DNA of 64,000 nucleotides from Oscillibacter faecalis_A (GTDB taxonomy: Bacteria > Bacillota > Clostridia > Oscillospirales > Oscillospiraceae): contig NZ_JARFXX010000011.1 of assembly GCF_029218125.1 (NCBI RefSeq), positions 1 to 64,000 of the forward strand, read 5' to 3'. The translations under genes and the position numbers were made by a program. Below, one piece after another: positions 15,905-24,757 of this stretch. Position 1 is the stretch's first letter, and each line of letters starts with the position of its first letter. The notes under the pieces were generated by a model. The model worked only from the letters and a program-made list of their open reading frames with translations, made no database searches and was not told where the DNA came from.

Positions 15905-15941
15905 AAAAAACCGGAAAGGGAAATACCCTTTCCAGTTTTTC
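15904..15941. terminator. Bidirectional terminator between convergent genes
   Basis: Stem with GGAAAGGG/CCCTTTCC core flanked by A-run and T-run, serving both the membrane protein gene (+) and pdxK (-). Confidence 0.85.
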
Positions 15942-16768
15942 TATTTGACCGTCAACTGCCGCAGCAGCGGCTCAAAGTCTACGCCTTCGGCTTCACCGGC
16001 GCCCTCAGCCACCGAACGGGCCACACAACTGCCGACAAAATCCACTGCCGTGCGGGCGGCTTGGAGCAGGGGCGCGCCGCGAGTCAGCGCACCGGTGAGC
16101 ACGCTGGCAAACAGGTCGCCGGTGCCGGGGAAATCCTGCGGAACTCTGGCTGTTTGAACGGCCTCCACCTGACGGGTGTCCCGGTCATAGCACAGGGCAC
16201 CCACCTGCCCGGGCGCGGCGGCGTAGCCGGTGAGGACAACGGAGCGTTGTCCCTGAAGGCTCAGTGCCCGTACCAACTCCGAGGCATCGGCGGTTTGGGA
16301 TTCATGGTAGGGAATGTCCAGTAAAATAGCGGCCTCTGTGAGATTTGGCGTGATGACATCGGCCTGCGCCACCAGCTCCCGAAGACCCTGGCGCAGCGCG
16401 GGCGTACAGGTTTTGTACGGTGTGCCGTGGTCGCCCATGACCGGGTCCATGACCAGCAGTGTGTCCGGTGCGTGAAAGCGGCGCAGAAAGTCCTCCACAA
16501 GATTGATTTGTGGGGCACTGCCGAGAAAGCCGGTATAGATGGCCTGAAAATGGAGCGAAAGCTGCGACCAGTGCGCCGAGATGCGGCGCATTTCGTCCGT
16601 GGTGTCTAAAAAGGTAAAGCCGGAGATGCCCGTGTGGGCGGAGAGCAGCGCCGTTGGCAGCGGGCAGCACTGGCAGCCCATGGCGGAGAGCACCGGCAGG
16701 GCAATGGTCAGCGAGCAGCGGCCAAAGCAGGACAGGTCATGAATGGCGGCAATACGGGGAGCAGGCAT
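15941..16768 (-). CDS. pdxY: Pyridoxal/pyridoxamine kinase (PdxY/PdxK family)
   Basis: A 275-aa ribokinase-fold kinase that phosphorylates vitamin B6 vitamers in salvage. Family features: IAAIHDLSCFGRCSLTIALP at the N-terminus, VMDPVMGD (about 117-124) at the substrate site, ITPNLTEAAIL (about 150-160), and the anion-hole/catalytic GTGDLFAS with Asp near 225. Gene is monocistronic on the minus strand between a terminator and the tRNA-Leu promoter region. pdxY versus pdxK cannot be settled by eye. Confidence 0.92.
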   Translation of the reverse strand: MPAPRIAAIHDLSCFGRCSLTIALPVLSAMGCQCCPLPTALLSAHTGISGFTFLDTTDEMRRISAHWSQLSLHFQAIYTGFLGSAPQINLVEDFLRRFHAPDTLLVMDPVMGDHGTPYKTCTPALRQGLRELVAQADVITPNLTEAAILLDIPYHESQTADASELVRALSLQGQRSVVLTGYAAAPGQVGALCYDRDTRQVEAVQTARVPQDFPGTGDLFASVLTGALTRGAPLLQAARTAVDFVGSCVARSVAEGAGEAEGVDFEPLLRQLTVK

Positions 16769-16819
16769 GGCGATTCCTCATTTCTGTTGGATATGACCAT
16801 TGTAACGCGAAACTTCCTC

Positions 16820-16848
16820 TTGTTCAAGAGGGAGCGGTGTGCTATAAT
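16820..16848 (+). promoter_or_regulatory. Promoter of tRNA-Leu
   Basis: TTGTTC (16820-16825), 17-base spacer, TATAAT (16843-16848), about 18 bases before the tRNA 5' end. Confidence 0.75.
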
Positions 16849-16866
16849 ATTTTGGAAATTGAAAAT

Positions 16867-16951
16867 GCGGGTATGGCGGAATTGGCAGACGCGCAGGATT
16901 TAGGTTCCTGTGAAGCAATTCGTGTGGGTTCGACCCCCACTACCCGTACCA
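16867..16951 (+). tRNA. tRNA-Leu (anticodon UAG)
   Basis: An 85-nt class II tRNA with acceptor GCGGGTA/TACCCGT (G1-U72 wobble), anticodon loop TTTAGGT, a long variable arm, T loop GGTTCGACCCC region and encoded CCA. Confidence 0.95.
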
Positions 16952-16952
16952 C

Positions 16953-16993
16953 GTCGGAGCAAGCTTTGTATCGCTTGCTCCGACTTATTTTAT
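16953..16993 (+). terminator. Terminator after tRNA-Leu
   Basis: Twelve-base stem GTCGGAGCAAGC/GCTTGCTCCGAC followed by TTATTTT, starting 2 bases after the CCA end. Confidence 0.9.
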
Positions 16994-17294
16994 AAGTCAG
17001 AGCGCGCTCACACCGCTGCGCCTCCTTTTCACCCCGCAAACGCTTTGCCGGTTTGCGGGGCGAGGAGACGGGGGCCTTGGAATGTGGGCATCTTTTTATT
17101 GGTGCCCCTTCGATTTGCGGTCAAGGTATTCTGCGGTGAGCTTGCCATTTTGCACATAGACGAAAGTATTTCTTTAGCAAAAACAGAAAAATAAATAAAA
17201 CTCGCAAAATCCTGTAACAAATCACATCGCTCCTGCGTCTTGAAAGTAGAGAGCCAGAACCCACCCATAAAAGAAAAAGAATAAGGAGGCATTT
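16994..17294. other. Intergenic region with a hairpin and an ECF-like promoter
   Basis: No gene is supported. It contains a 10-base inverted repeat CCCCGCAAAC/GTTTGCGGGG (17033-17061) and, nearer the next gene, the candidate promoter at 17213-17243. Confidence 0.5.
17213..17243 (+). promoter_or_regulatory. Candidate ECF-sigma-type promoter
   Basis: TGTAACA (17213-17219), 16 bases, CGTCTTGA (17236-17243). This resembles TGTAAC-N16-CGTC promoters of ECF sigma factors rather than a sigma-A promoter, and none of the latter is evident. Confidence 0.4.
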
Positions 17295-18074
17295 ATGATG
17301 AAAAAGTACGGGTCATTCGCTGCGGGTATGGTGGCGATGCTTATGGTGGTCTCCACCGTGGGCAGCGTGTCGGCAGCTTCCAGCCGCGTGGAGTACAACA
17401 AAGCCGGAATTTCCCTGTTCGGTGAGAATAAGGTCCTCGCCGGAGAATCCTACAAGGCCCCTAACGGGCAGGATGTTCCCTCTGTCATTACATACGTCGA
17501 TGAGACCGGCGGCAAAACCAATTATCTCTCCATCCGCCAGATCTCCGAGCTGCTGGGCATCGAAGTCCGCTGGGACGGACAGAAGAATCGGGTGAACCTG
17601 GGCGCAGACCCTGCGGATTATGTGGTGGTAGGCGGGAAAGAGGACGATGGCAGTATCCCCGCCAACGCCACAAAGCCGGTGCTGGGGACTGTCCATGGGC
17701 CGTTCACAGAGATCGACCCGGCCAAGGCTGTCGGAAAGTCTCTGACGGGCGTTCTTCAGGACAACACCAAGGTACAGACTACCTGCGGTTATTCGCTGGA
17801 AGGCACCTTCTATCCCGAAGACGGACAGTACATCGTGCTGACTGTGACCAACAACGGCTCCGCCGTACAGACGGTGACTGCCGGACGGGCGCTGACGCTG
17901 GGCGGCTTTGAGAAGTTCACTTCCGTTGACATCGGCGCGGGCGAGACCCTGACCAGAGCCTTCACCATCGCGGACGGTGCGGAGGAACTGGAAAGCACGC
18001 TGGCTTTCGGCGTCTACGCCAAAGGCGTTTCCAGCCTCAGTGACATTACGGTTTCTCTGAAGCAGTATAAGTAA
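17295..18074 (+). CDS. Secreted protein with copper-amine-oxidase-N-like domain
   Basis: A 259-aa exported protein. Residues 1-28 are a signal peptide (cleavage after SVSA). Residues about 35-105 resemble the copper amine oxidase N-terminal fold common in clostridial surface proteins: NYLSIRQISELLGIEVRWDG then RVNLG. Residues about 130-259 look like an all-beta domain of unknown type (YIVLTVTNNGS, TLGGFEKFTSVDIGAGETLT). ATAAGGAGG precedes the ATG by 7-15 bases. It has no catalytic motif; a surface or stress-related role is only suggested by the ECF-like promoter. First of a run of small exported proteins. Confidence 0.75.
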   Translation: MMKKYGSFAAGMVAMLMVVSTVGSVSAASSRVEYNKAGISLFGENKVLAGESYKAPNGQDVPSVITYVDETGGKTNYLSIRQISELLGIEVRWDGQKNRVNLGADPADYVVVGGKEDDGSIPANATKPVLGTVHGPFTEIDPAKAVGKSLTGVLQDNTKVQTTCGYSLEGTFYPEDGQYIVLTVTNNGSAVQTVTAGRALTLGGFEKFTSVDIGAGETLTRAFTIADGAEELESTLAFGVYAKGVSSLSDITVSLKQYK

Positions 18075-18087
18075 AGAGTTGGGGAAA

Positions 18088-18121
18088 CCACCGCGCAGAG
18101 TGCAAGACCTCTGTGCGGTGG
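18088..18121 (+). terminator. Terminator-like hairpin between exported-protein genes
   Basis: Stem CCACCGCGCAGAG/CTCTGTGCGGTGG (one G-U pair). The T-tract after it is poor, so termination may be partial. Confidence 0.6.
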
Positions 18122-18156
18122 GCCTTTCAGACGTTTCCCATTCAAAGGAGAACCAC

Positions 18157-18672
18157 ATGAAAACAAGGAAGAAAAATATCTGCATCAGCATGATTCTTGC
18201 GATGCTTCTGCTCTTATCCGCTTGTGCAAATGGAAATGAGACCCCTTCAGAGCCAACACAGTCTGATTCAGAATATCCAGCAGTAACCCCGCCAGAACCG
18301 GCTGACGCGCCTCCGGCGAAGGGGACAGTGAAAACATTTCAATATAATGACTTCTCTCTGGAAGTATCTAATGTGAAAGAAATCAAGCAAGGGAGCTGCT
18401 TTGATGGCATGGAAACCTGTGTGTATGACGTCTATGTTGTATATCCCGGAGCAATGGCAAAGGTTCTGAACGCCGATACATTTATTGATGAGGAAACCAA
18501 TCTTCCCCATGCAAATTGGGCTTTTTCAACTTCAGATGATGAACGAATCGACATTATGGATGACATGGAGCCGCTGGAAATCACTGAAGATATGCTGGGG
18601 GTTTACGATACGGAGTCGAGCATCTATGTGCTTGGATTTGAAATGGATGACGGGGATAGTCAAGGAAATTAG
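18157..18672 (+). CDS. Putative lipoprotein
   Basis: A 171-aa protein with signal peptide and lipobox LLSAC (Cys23), then a Pro/Glu-rich linker (about 28-57) and a small domain of unknown family (FQYNDFSLEVSNVKEIKQG onward) ending acidic. ATG at 18157 is chosen because AAAGGAG precedes it by about 7 bases and it opens a proper signal peptide. Likely anchored to the outer face of the membrane. Function unknown. Confidence 0.75.
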   Translation: MKTRKKNICISMILAMLLLLSACANGNETPSEPTQSDSEYPAVTPPEPADAPPAKGTVKTFQYNDFSLEVSNVKEIKQGSCFDGMETCVYDVYVVYPGAMAKVLNADTFIDEETNLPHANWAFSTSDDERIDIMDDMEPLEITEDMLGVYDTESSIYVLGFEMDDGDSQGN

Positions 18673-18735
18673 GGCAGGTTATATTACATAATTACAGCAG
18701 GTAACTTCACTGGCTAAGAAAGGGAGGTTTACTTT

Positions 18736-18924
18736 ATGAAAAGCAGAGCAATCGGCATTCTGGTCATGGTGGTGATCGCGGCGGCTGCTATCCTTTGCAT
18801 GGTCGGCTTTAAGGGGCAGTCCAAGGAAGTGTATCTTGGAGATATGCAGGGCGAGACCCTGCCGGACGGAGGCACGCGGTATGACCTCGGCGATGGCGAT
18901 TTTGTGATAGAACCGGGGAACTGA
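18736..18924 (+). CDS. Small membrane-anchored protein
   Basis: A 62-aa protein with one N-terminal hydrophobic helix (AIGILVMVVIAAAAILCMVG) and an acidic extracytoplasmic tail. GGGAGGT lies about 9 bases before the ATG. It lies between two lipoprotein genes on the same strand. No family recognised. Confidence 0.55.
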   Translation: MKSRAIGILVMVVIAAAAILCMVGFKGQSKEVYLGDMQGETLPDGGTRYDLGDGDFVIEPGN

Positions 18925-18982
18925 GGAAGCAGAAAGCCGGGAATCGGCAAGGTGCTTTTCAAATGTTAGAAGGAGATACCAA

Positions 18983-19885
18983 ATGAAAGCAATGAAGAAC
19001 ATCGCGCTTTTTGTGTTGGCGCTGCTGCTTCTGACCGGCTGTCAGGCGAAGCCTGCCGCGGATAATGCGGACAGTGAAGTCGATGCGGTCAGGGAGTGGT
19101 TCACAGCAGAGGAGCCGAACTATGACCTTGTCAGTACCGACACGGTCAAGGAGGGCGTATATGCGCTGCTGACAACCTTTACGCCGCCCGGCGTGGAGAA
19201 GGGTTACACCATGGTCAGGGCGTACATTGTGGCCGCAGAGGGCGAGGGGTACACCATCGAAGCATTAGGGGACGCCTATGGCCCCGGCAGCATCGGCTTT
19301 TCTGCAGAGGTGCTGAGCACGGAGGAAGCAACCGTCCTCTTTGGAGATATTGGCAGTTCGCTCTACGATCCTACCACGGACACGCGCAGGGACGTTACCT
19401 TTACGGACGTCGCCGCAAAGCTCGCTGACGGGAGGGAGGTCTCTATCTCCGTTCAAAACAATGCGCCCTATATTCTCATTCTGGACGCGGGAGCCGAGGT
19501 TTCCGACGCCGTATTTCGGACGGAGGACGAGGAGCTTCTTTACTCCGCCTGCTATGGGAAACCGGTGACTTATCATTCTGACCTCTATACGGATGATGAC
19601 ATAGAAAATGCTGTGGCGGCCGTAACCGCCTGTTTTGAAACGGAGTTTCAGGGCTGCACTCTGACGGAGCTTCGCTACCCCGGAGATGCGTTGTCCGATC
19701 TGTTCACCCAATGGGCGCAGGAATATAACGCGGACGAGGCCATTGTTCTGTATTCGTCTTTTGATACGGATGCATCGGGTGGTGATGGCTCGTTAGAGCC
19801 AAATACAACGTATGATGACTTTCAGTGGATCTTGGTGAGGGACAACGGCGGAACGTGGGAAGTGAAAACGTATGGTTACGGATAA
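18983..19885 (+). CDS. Putative lipoprotein
   Basis: A 300-aa protein with lipobox LLTGC (Cys20) after a short signal peptide, followed by a folded, acidic extracytoplasmic region of unknown family. GAAGGAGATACCA precedes the ATG. Acidic residues are spread across the chain (for example TDDDIENAV, DTDASGGDGS). Probably cell-surface anchored. Downstream to 20165 no gene is seen. Confidence 0.7.
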   Translation: MKAMKNIALFVLALLLLTGCQAKPAADNADSEVDAVREWFTAEEPNYDLVSTDTVKEGVYALLTTFTPPGVEKGYTMVRAYIVAAEGEGYTIEALGDAYGPGSIGFSAEVLSTEEATVLFGDIGSSLYDPTTDTRRDVTFTDVAAKLADGREVSISVQNNAPYILILDAGAEVSDAVFRTEDEELLYSACYGKPVTYHSDLYTDDDIENAVAAVTACFETEFQGCTLTELRYPGDALSDLFTQWAQEYNADEAIVLYSSFDTDASGGDGSLEPNTTYDDFQWILVRDNGGTWEVKTYGYG

Positions 19886-20165
19886 TACGGAGAATAAACC
19901 CGATAAGGAGCGATAACTGCAATAAATAGAAAAGAGTTTCTGACCGATGTGGCACAGCGGTGTCCTGACATGAGAATGGGGATTTGCTACCGTGTGACCG
20001 AGTGATTTGTGGGACGCACGGCGGCGCTGCTTCAGCCACTGCCCTGCGGATAACGGTTGGAACCGGCAGAAAGGCCGCAAAAGTGCGACTTTTCTGAAAG
20101 CAGGTGGTTAGCCGACTCTAACTGCTGCTTACAAAATACGGACCATGCGGAAGGAGAAAAGTGTG

Positions 20166-20924
20166 ATGCCATATTCGGAAAAGCTAAAGTCATTTCAGGC
20201 AGCGCATCCATGCGAAACGATCGCCGTCTGCGGTGCACAGTGCCGTTATATCCTGAGCGGAGAGAATATCGGTAGAACGCTTGTGTTCCTGAATGGCGGT
20301 ATGAATACGCTTGAAATGTGGATGGACTATGTAGAGGGACTGTCCGGTGACTGCCGGGTGCTCCTGTTCGACTATCCGCAGGAGCTGCGTACAAATCAGG
20401 AGCTTGTTGCCGGAATGTACGCCTTTTTTCAGAAGCTCGGCATTGAAAATCCCGTTTTTGTGGGTGCGAGTGACGGCGGTATGGTCGCGCAGATCTATGT
20501 GCAGAAATATCCGGGAGAAACCGGCGGACTGGTCCTGATCTCGACCGGCGGCATGGACAAAAATACGCTGAAAAGCCTGAAAAGGAAATACTTCCTTGCG
20601 TCGCTGATGCTGTGGTATATGAAGCACTGCAACTATGAAAAACTGAAACCGAAGCTCATAAAGGCTGGTATGAGCCATATCCGAAATGAAAGCGCGGAAG
20701 AAATCGCCTATGCACAGGATATGTTTGAAACGATTTTTAAGGATTACAAGCAGGAAAAGGATGTGCATATCTCGGGACTGCTTGCCGATCTTATGAACCA
20801 AAATCCCGTGACTGAGGCTGATTTTGCGGCGCTTGAAGGGAAAATCCTCCTCATCCTGCCAAATCAGGATTTCTTCTCGGGTAGGATGCAGAAGGACCTT
20901 ATCAAATTGATATTGCAGAGCTGA
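20166..20924 (+). CDS. Alpha/beta hydrolase with truncated, replaced C-terminus
   Basis: A 252-aa reading frame from ATG 20166 (AAGGAG 11-16 bases upstream). It shows the alpha/beta hydrolase order: oxyanion region LVFLNGGMNTLEMW, strand-acid VLLFDYP, nucleophile elbow VGASDGGMVAQIY (Ser in G-x-S-x-G), and the second acid region ILLILPNQDFFS. The chain ends after GRMQKDLIKLILQS, before the conserved catalytic His (usually in a GGH motif). From about 20896 the DNA continues in another frame as the 3' part of an unrelated gene. The enzyme probably lacks its catalytic triad His. Confidence 0.7.
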   Translation: MPYSEKLKSFQAAHPCETIAVCGAQCRYILSGENIGRTLVFLNGGMNTLEMWMDYVEGLSGDCRVLLFDYPQELRTNQELVAGMYAFFQKLGIENPVFVGASDGGMVAQIYVQKYPGETGGLVLISTGGMDKNTLKSLKRKYFLASLMLWYMKHCNYEKLKPKLIKAGMSHIRNESAEEIAYAQDMFETIFKDYKQEKDVHISGLLADLMNQNPVTEADFAALEGKILLILPNQDFFSGRMQKDLIKLILQS

Positions 20925-21208
20925 ATGAGGATGAGGAAGGTGTTCCGGGAGCTACCATGCGTATCAGTTTCATAAACCACTCTAAAGAAACACAGTCCGT
21001 GTACATCGTTCGGCGGCCTAATGGGAGTCTAACGGATGTAGAACTTTTTTCTAAAGTAAAAATCGCGCCGGAACAGACGGTGACTCGTGCATCCTATCTT
21101 GAAAAGGATGAAGGAGATTTTGCAAGAACACTGACTTGGTGTATGGCCGGAGGAACAGTTACCAATGTAGATGTGGTCGTGGATTCCTTCTGGGGCAAAT
21201 TTGAATAA
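20897..21208 (+). pseudogene. 3' fragment of an unidentified gene fused behind the hydrolase
   Basis: A frame running through the hydrolase stop translates as GPYQIDIAELNEDEEGVPGA, then an ATG at 20957 opens MRISFINHSKETQSVYIVRR and a further 63 residues, mostly beta-prone. It has no start codon or ribosome site of its own upstream of 20957 and appears to be the C-terminal end of a longer protein, left by a rearrangement. No family recognised. Confidence 0.5.
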
Positions 21209-21220
21209 CAAGCCCAAATT

Positions 21221-21251
21221 GGCGGGGAGGCGTTCGCCTCCCCGCCTTTTG
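21221..21251 (+). terminator. Terminator after gene fragment
   Basis: Eleven-base stem GGCGGGGAGGC/GCCTCCCCGCC with loop GTTC and TTTT. Confidence 0.9.
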
Positions 21252-21404
21252 AGAGATTCACAGAACAGTCACCCAAAATTTTTTGAAAACTTTTTGTTTT
21301 CATGAGACAGATTCAGTGGTCGGTGCGTTTATAAGATGAAGGGTGCGCTTTTTGGAAAAATGTGTTACCCTATCAAGAGAGAAAGAGAAAACGAGGTGGC
21401 TGCC

Positions 21405-21935
21405 ATGCTGACGATTCTGCTGGCCATGCTGGAGGACGAGGAAGACCAGCGAAAATTTTTGAAATTACATACCGCATACGAACAGAAGCTCTACCGCATT
21501 GCCCTGAAAATTCTGCGGTCTCACGAACTGGCGGAGGACGCCGTTCAGCAGAGCTAGGTGCAGGTCATCCAGCATTTTGAAAAGGTGAAACAGGTACCGT
21601 GGGGAGCTGTGGATGGCTATCTGGTGGTCATTGTGAAGAACGTGTCCATGACCATGCTGCGGAAGGAGAACCACACGGATCCACTGCCGGAGGACTGGGA
21701 CGCCCCGGCGCCCTCCGCCCCGGAGATGGACGAGACCGGGCGCATCGTGGAGCTGATCCGCTCCATGCCGGAGCGGTACCGGGAGGCTTTGGAGCTGCGG
21801 TTCGCGTGGGAGTACAGCAATCAGGAGATCGCCAAGGCGCTGAAGCTCAACACCTCCACCGTGGCCACGCTGGTGGCCCGTGGGCGGAAGCTGCTGATCG
21901 AAAAATTGCAGACGGAGGGCTATTGCTATGAATGA
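21405..21935 (+). pseudogene. Sigma-70 family (ECF-like) sigma factor with an in-frame TAG
   Basis: From ATG 21405 (GAGGTGG upstream) the frame encodes sigma region 2 (AYEQKLYRIALKILRSHELA, EDAVQQS), then TAG at 21555-21557, then continues in the same frame with VQVIQHFEKVKQVPW and region 4 (MPERYREALELRFAWEYSNQ, EIAKALKLNTSTVATLVARG). Homologues usually carry Trp just after the QQS position, so TGG to TAG is the likely change. Without readthrough only a 50-aa stub is made. Its 3' end overlaps the anti-sigma gene, the arrangement of a sigma/anti-sigma pair. Confidence 0.8.
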
Positions 21936-22680
21936 CGCTCTGTTTGACGCGAAGCTAAAGGAGGCCCTGCTGCTGGCGGCCACCATGGATTACGCAGAGG
22001 TGCTGTCGGAGCCGGAGGGGACGGAGTCGCCCTGAACGCTGCCTTACCGCCGCCAGCGGAAGAAAATGCTGGCAGACCCGAATAAGTGGTGCAAGGAACA
22101 CCTAAAGCCGGTATGGAAAAGGGTGGTTCAGCAAGCAGCGTGTTTCTTCTTAATCCTGCTGGTTGGGCTGGGATCGGCTATGGCAATCAGCCCGACTGTG
22201 CGAGCTGCGGTAATTAACTTCGTAAAAGAGGTGTTTCAGAATCAAGTGATATATCGGTATACTGGAATCTCTAATGACGAGAAAAAGCCTGAACTACCAG
22301 ATTTTGAAATTACTAATTTACCGGATAGCTATATTATCAAAATAATTACATTTCTGTATTCCAACGGTATTGCCGGTCCTCACCTTGCGGGTGGAGCCGC
22401 TTCGGAACCTGTCACGGTCAACGGCTGTTCCGGTATGTATTACGCCGTTGCGGGCTCTCTGGACGAATATTCCGGCTATGCCAAGAGAATGACAGAGGAT
22501 GAGGCAGGGAATGAGATTGTTGCCGTTTCCTATAAGCCCCGCAACAAGGCCACCCTTACATGGACCAACGCCGAAGGCGTGACCTTCACCATCTTCGGTG
22601 CCTTTGAAAAGGATGTGCTTCTGAAAATGGCGGAGAGCATTACACCAAGAGCTTTTTTAACGGAGGGTGATGGAACATGA
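21928..22680 (+). pseudogene. Membrane-anchored anti-sigma-like protein with an in-frame TGA
   Basis: ATG 21928 overlaps the sigma gene by 8 bases. The frame gives a 35-aa N-terminal segment, TGA at 22033-22035, then continues unbroken as TLPYRRQRKKMLADP, one membrane helix (AACFFLILLVGLGSAMAIS) and an extracytoplasmic domain. A conserved YxRRxxRxLADP segment before the helix is typical of this class of putative anti-sigma/DUF4367-type proteins in clostridia. CGA to TGA would explain the stop. A shorter product from ATG 22066 could still be made, without the N-terminal sigma-binding part. Confidence 0.7.
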
Positions 22681-23993
22681 GACGATTTTTTATGGTTTGC
22701 CGTTTGGGAAGTTTTTTGCTGGGCCTGTTTATTCTGCTGTCACTTCTGACCGGAGGAGCAAAGGCGGCACAAATAGCGGCTGCGGACACGCTGCTGGTGC
22801 CGGAGCAGCGGACCTACGATGGCCGCTTCCGGGACATGAGCGGATTGCGGTGCGCCGACGCGGTGAAGACCAGCTTTGATACCGGGCTGCTGGAGGGGCG
22901 GCAGGCTGACCGGTTTGATGCCGTCAGTGAACTGACCAACGCCCAAATTCTGGTGATTTCCGCCCGGCTGTATGACCGGCTCACCGGAGGCAGCGGCCTT
23001 GCGGCTCCGGCGGTGGGGGAGGCGTGGTATCAGTCTGCTTTGACGCTGCTCTCCGGCCTGTCCACCGACACGGCTCAGTCCGCCATGAGCCGCAGCGTTT
23101 TGCAGGCTTGGAGATACAGTGAGGGGACGGATTAGCCCCAGCAGCCGTGTACGCGGAGCGACTTTGCGGCGCTGCTGCTGTTGGTGCTGGACAATGCCCA
23201 TGTCACCCTGCCGGAGATCAACACGCTGGAGCGGGATGTACCGGACCTGACTGCCGGCAGCGTGGTGTATGAGCTGTATCTCTCCGGCGTTTTGAACGGC
23301 GTGGACGAGTACGGCACCTTTGACGGTCAGCACACCGTGACCCGTGGTCAGGCGGCGGCTATGCTGGCCCGGCTGGTGGATCCCGCCCAGCGGCTGAAGC
23401 TGTCCTTCCAATCCTTCAGCCAGTGCCGGGATATTCTGGGCGTTGACCCAGCGGCGGTCTTGCTTATGGTGGATGGTGCGGACTTCACGGCGGAGGACTG
23501 CTCCGAAGCACTGTATCAAGGGCTGCGGAAACAGTAAAACCACTTGCTTACGAACGGAAATCAGGATATTCCCGCCGCATTGACTTATCTTGAAAAGACA
23601 GTCAAGCTGTACGCGGCGCGGGAGGCGTTGGCGGCCTCCTTGAACCTTACGGTCACGGATGCGGAGGTGGACCAACGGGGACCGTTCCGGGATGGCTATC
23701 AGGGACAGACCACAAAGAGTCTTCGCGTGGAGGCCCGGCAGACGATTTTGACGGAGAAGCTGCTGGCTTATTTTGAGGCGCAGTATGGCAAAGAAGTTGC
23801 GTATCCTGGTATGGGCGCGGTCTCCGTTGGTCAGGAGCGGCTGGACGCTGCGCTGGACAAGCTCTGCGCGGCTATGACGGTTCAGCGGAGCGAGATATTG
23901 AAGAACCTCGATTTGCAGGCGGTTCAGACCCGGCTGGTGAAAGCCCCCCCGGCTCTGTTGGTACAGACTATGACCTGTACCGGTAATTTTTAA
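22677..23993 (+). pseudogene. Secreted SLH/PpiC-like protein with two in-frame stops
   Basis: ATG 22677 overlaps the anti-sigma stop (ATGA). One continuous frame of 438 codons encodes a signal peptide (about 1-31), SLH-like modules (FRDMSGLRCADAVKTSFDTG; later CTRSDFAALLLLVLDNAHVT and LNGVDEYGTFDGQHTVTRGQ) and a helical C-terminal region (LYAAREALAASLNLTVTDAE) like the SurA/PpiC N-domain. TAG at 23133-23135 and TAA at 23535-23537 break it, but no frameshift does. Third gene of the decayed sigma operon, and probably once a regulon-linked envelope protein. Confidence 0.7.
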
Positions 23994-23996
23994 GAC

Positions 23997-24049
23997 AAAA
24001 CCGTTTCCCGCCTGTCTGCTGGGCAGACAGGCGGGAAGCGGTTTTGCTT
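23997..24049 (+). terminator. Terminator of the decayed sigma operon
   Basis: Long hairpin with near-perfect 23-base arms (AAAACCG..CCCGCCTGTCTGC pairing with GCAGACAGGCGGG..CGGTTTT) and T-tract. Confidence 0.9.
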
Positions 24050-24225
24050 TCCCTAATGCAGAGAGGATAAATGCAGCGCAGGCGTTGCCCCTGTGCTGCA
24101 GAAAAACGCTGTCGAATTTATTCGGCGGCGTTCCTTTCTTCGGTAAAGCAAGCATACGGTGTGATGGTTATGCGGTAAGCGCAATGAGAAAGAGCAAAAA
24201 TACGAGCAAAGGGATAGGCTGAAAA

Positions 24226-24262
24226 GGCCGAGGCGATAAGTAAAATACTTATCGCCTCGGCC
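24226..24262 (-). terminator. Hairpin, terminator-like on the minus strand
   Basis: Fifteen-base perfect arms GGCCGAGGCGATAAG/CTTATCGCCTCGGCC with a 7-base loop; on the minus strand it is followed by TTTT. No minus-strand gene upstream is evident, so it may be a relic of an element end. Confidence 0.5.
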
Positions 24263-24310
24263 TCATTCTGCGCGGGGATTATGCGAACTTGGAATAATAA
24301 GTAATGCAAA

Positions 24311-24611
24311 TCGAATCATCGGAACCGGAAGGACCGTAACTTGCAGACGCAGGCAGCAATGCTCCGTGAAGAAATCGAAGAAGCAGAAGGCAAAAGTGCC
24401 AATGTTGACAGGTTCCTGTCCGTTGTCCGCCAGTACACCGATATCCCAGAGCTGACACCCCCGTATCCTGCATGAGTTCGTTGAGAAGATCGTCATTCAC
24501 GCAGCGACCGATCCCCATAGCAAAATCAACCGCAGGCAAGAGGTTGATATCTACTACAAAGGTATCGGGATTTTGAAAATGGCCAAAGTATTTGATAGCA
24601 GGCAAAAATGA
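24311..24611 (+). pseudogene. Remnant of a large serine recombinase C-terminus
   Basis: Translation shows a coiled-coil end (LQTQAAMLREEIEEAEGKSA, then VDRFLSVVRQYTDIPEL) and, after a one-base frameshift near 24462, ILHEFVEKIVIHAATDPHSK and VDIYYKGIGIL. This is the DUF4368-type tail that closes Tn4451-family recombinases. No catalytic domain is present. It marks a former element end beside the current island. Confidence 0.75.
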
Positions 24612-24701
24612 AAGAAATGGCATAGCCGAAGCTATACCGTTTCTCTCTCGCCTTAGAATGTTTTCTTAACTGGACACACCTAATGGATGTCCTCTTTTTA
24701 T

Positions 24702-24757
24702 TGGTACGGGCCGTGGGAGTTGAACCCGCGCGAATTGCTGCACAGGAACTTAAAGGT
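24702..24757 (-). other. Partial tRNA-Leu 3' half, probable attachment-site scar
   Basis: On the minus strand the sequence gives the 3' half of a leucine tRNA: an anticodon-loop part compatible with UAA, TTCCTGTG, variable arm, T arm GGTTCAACTCC and GGCCCGTACCA with CCA end. It closely parallels the 3' half of the intact tRNA-Leu at 16867. The 5' half is missing, which is what integration at a tRNA 3' end leaves at one border of an element. Confidence 0.7.

Noticed and set aside
21405..23993. Stop-codon reassignment or selenocysteine/pyrrolysine decoding
   Set aside because: TAG, TGA and TAA all occur in frame in the same operon, while surrounding genes use all three as real stops; no SECIS-like element or pyl gene is seen.
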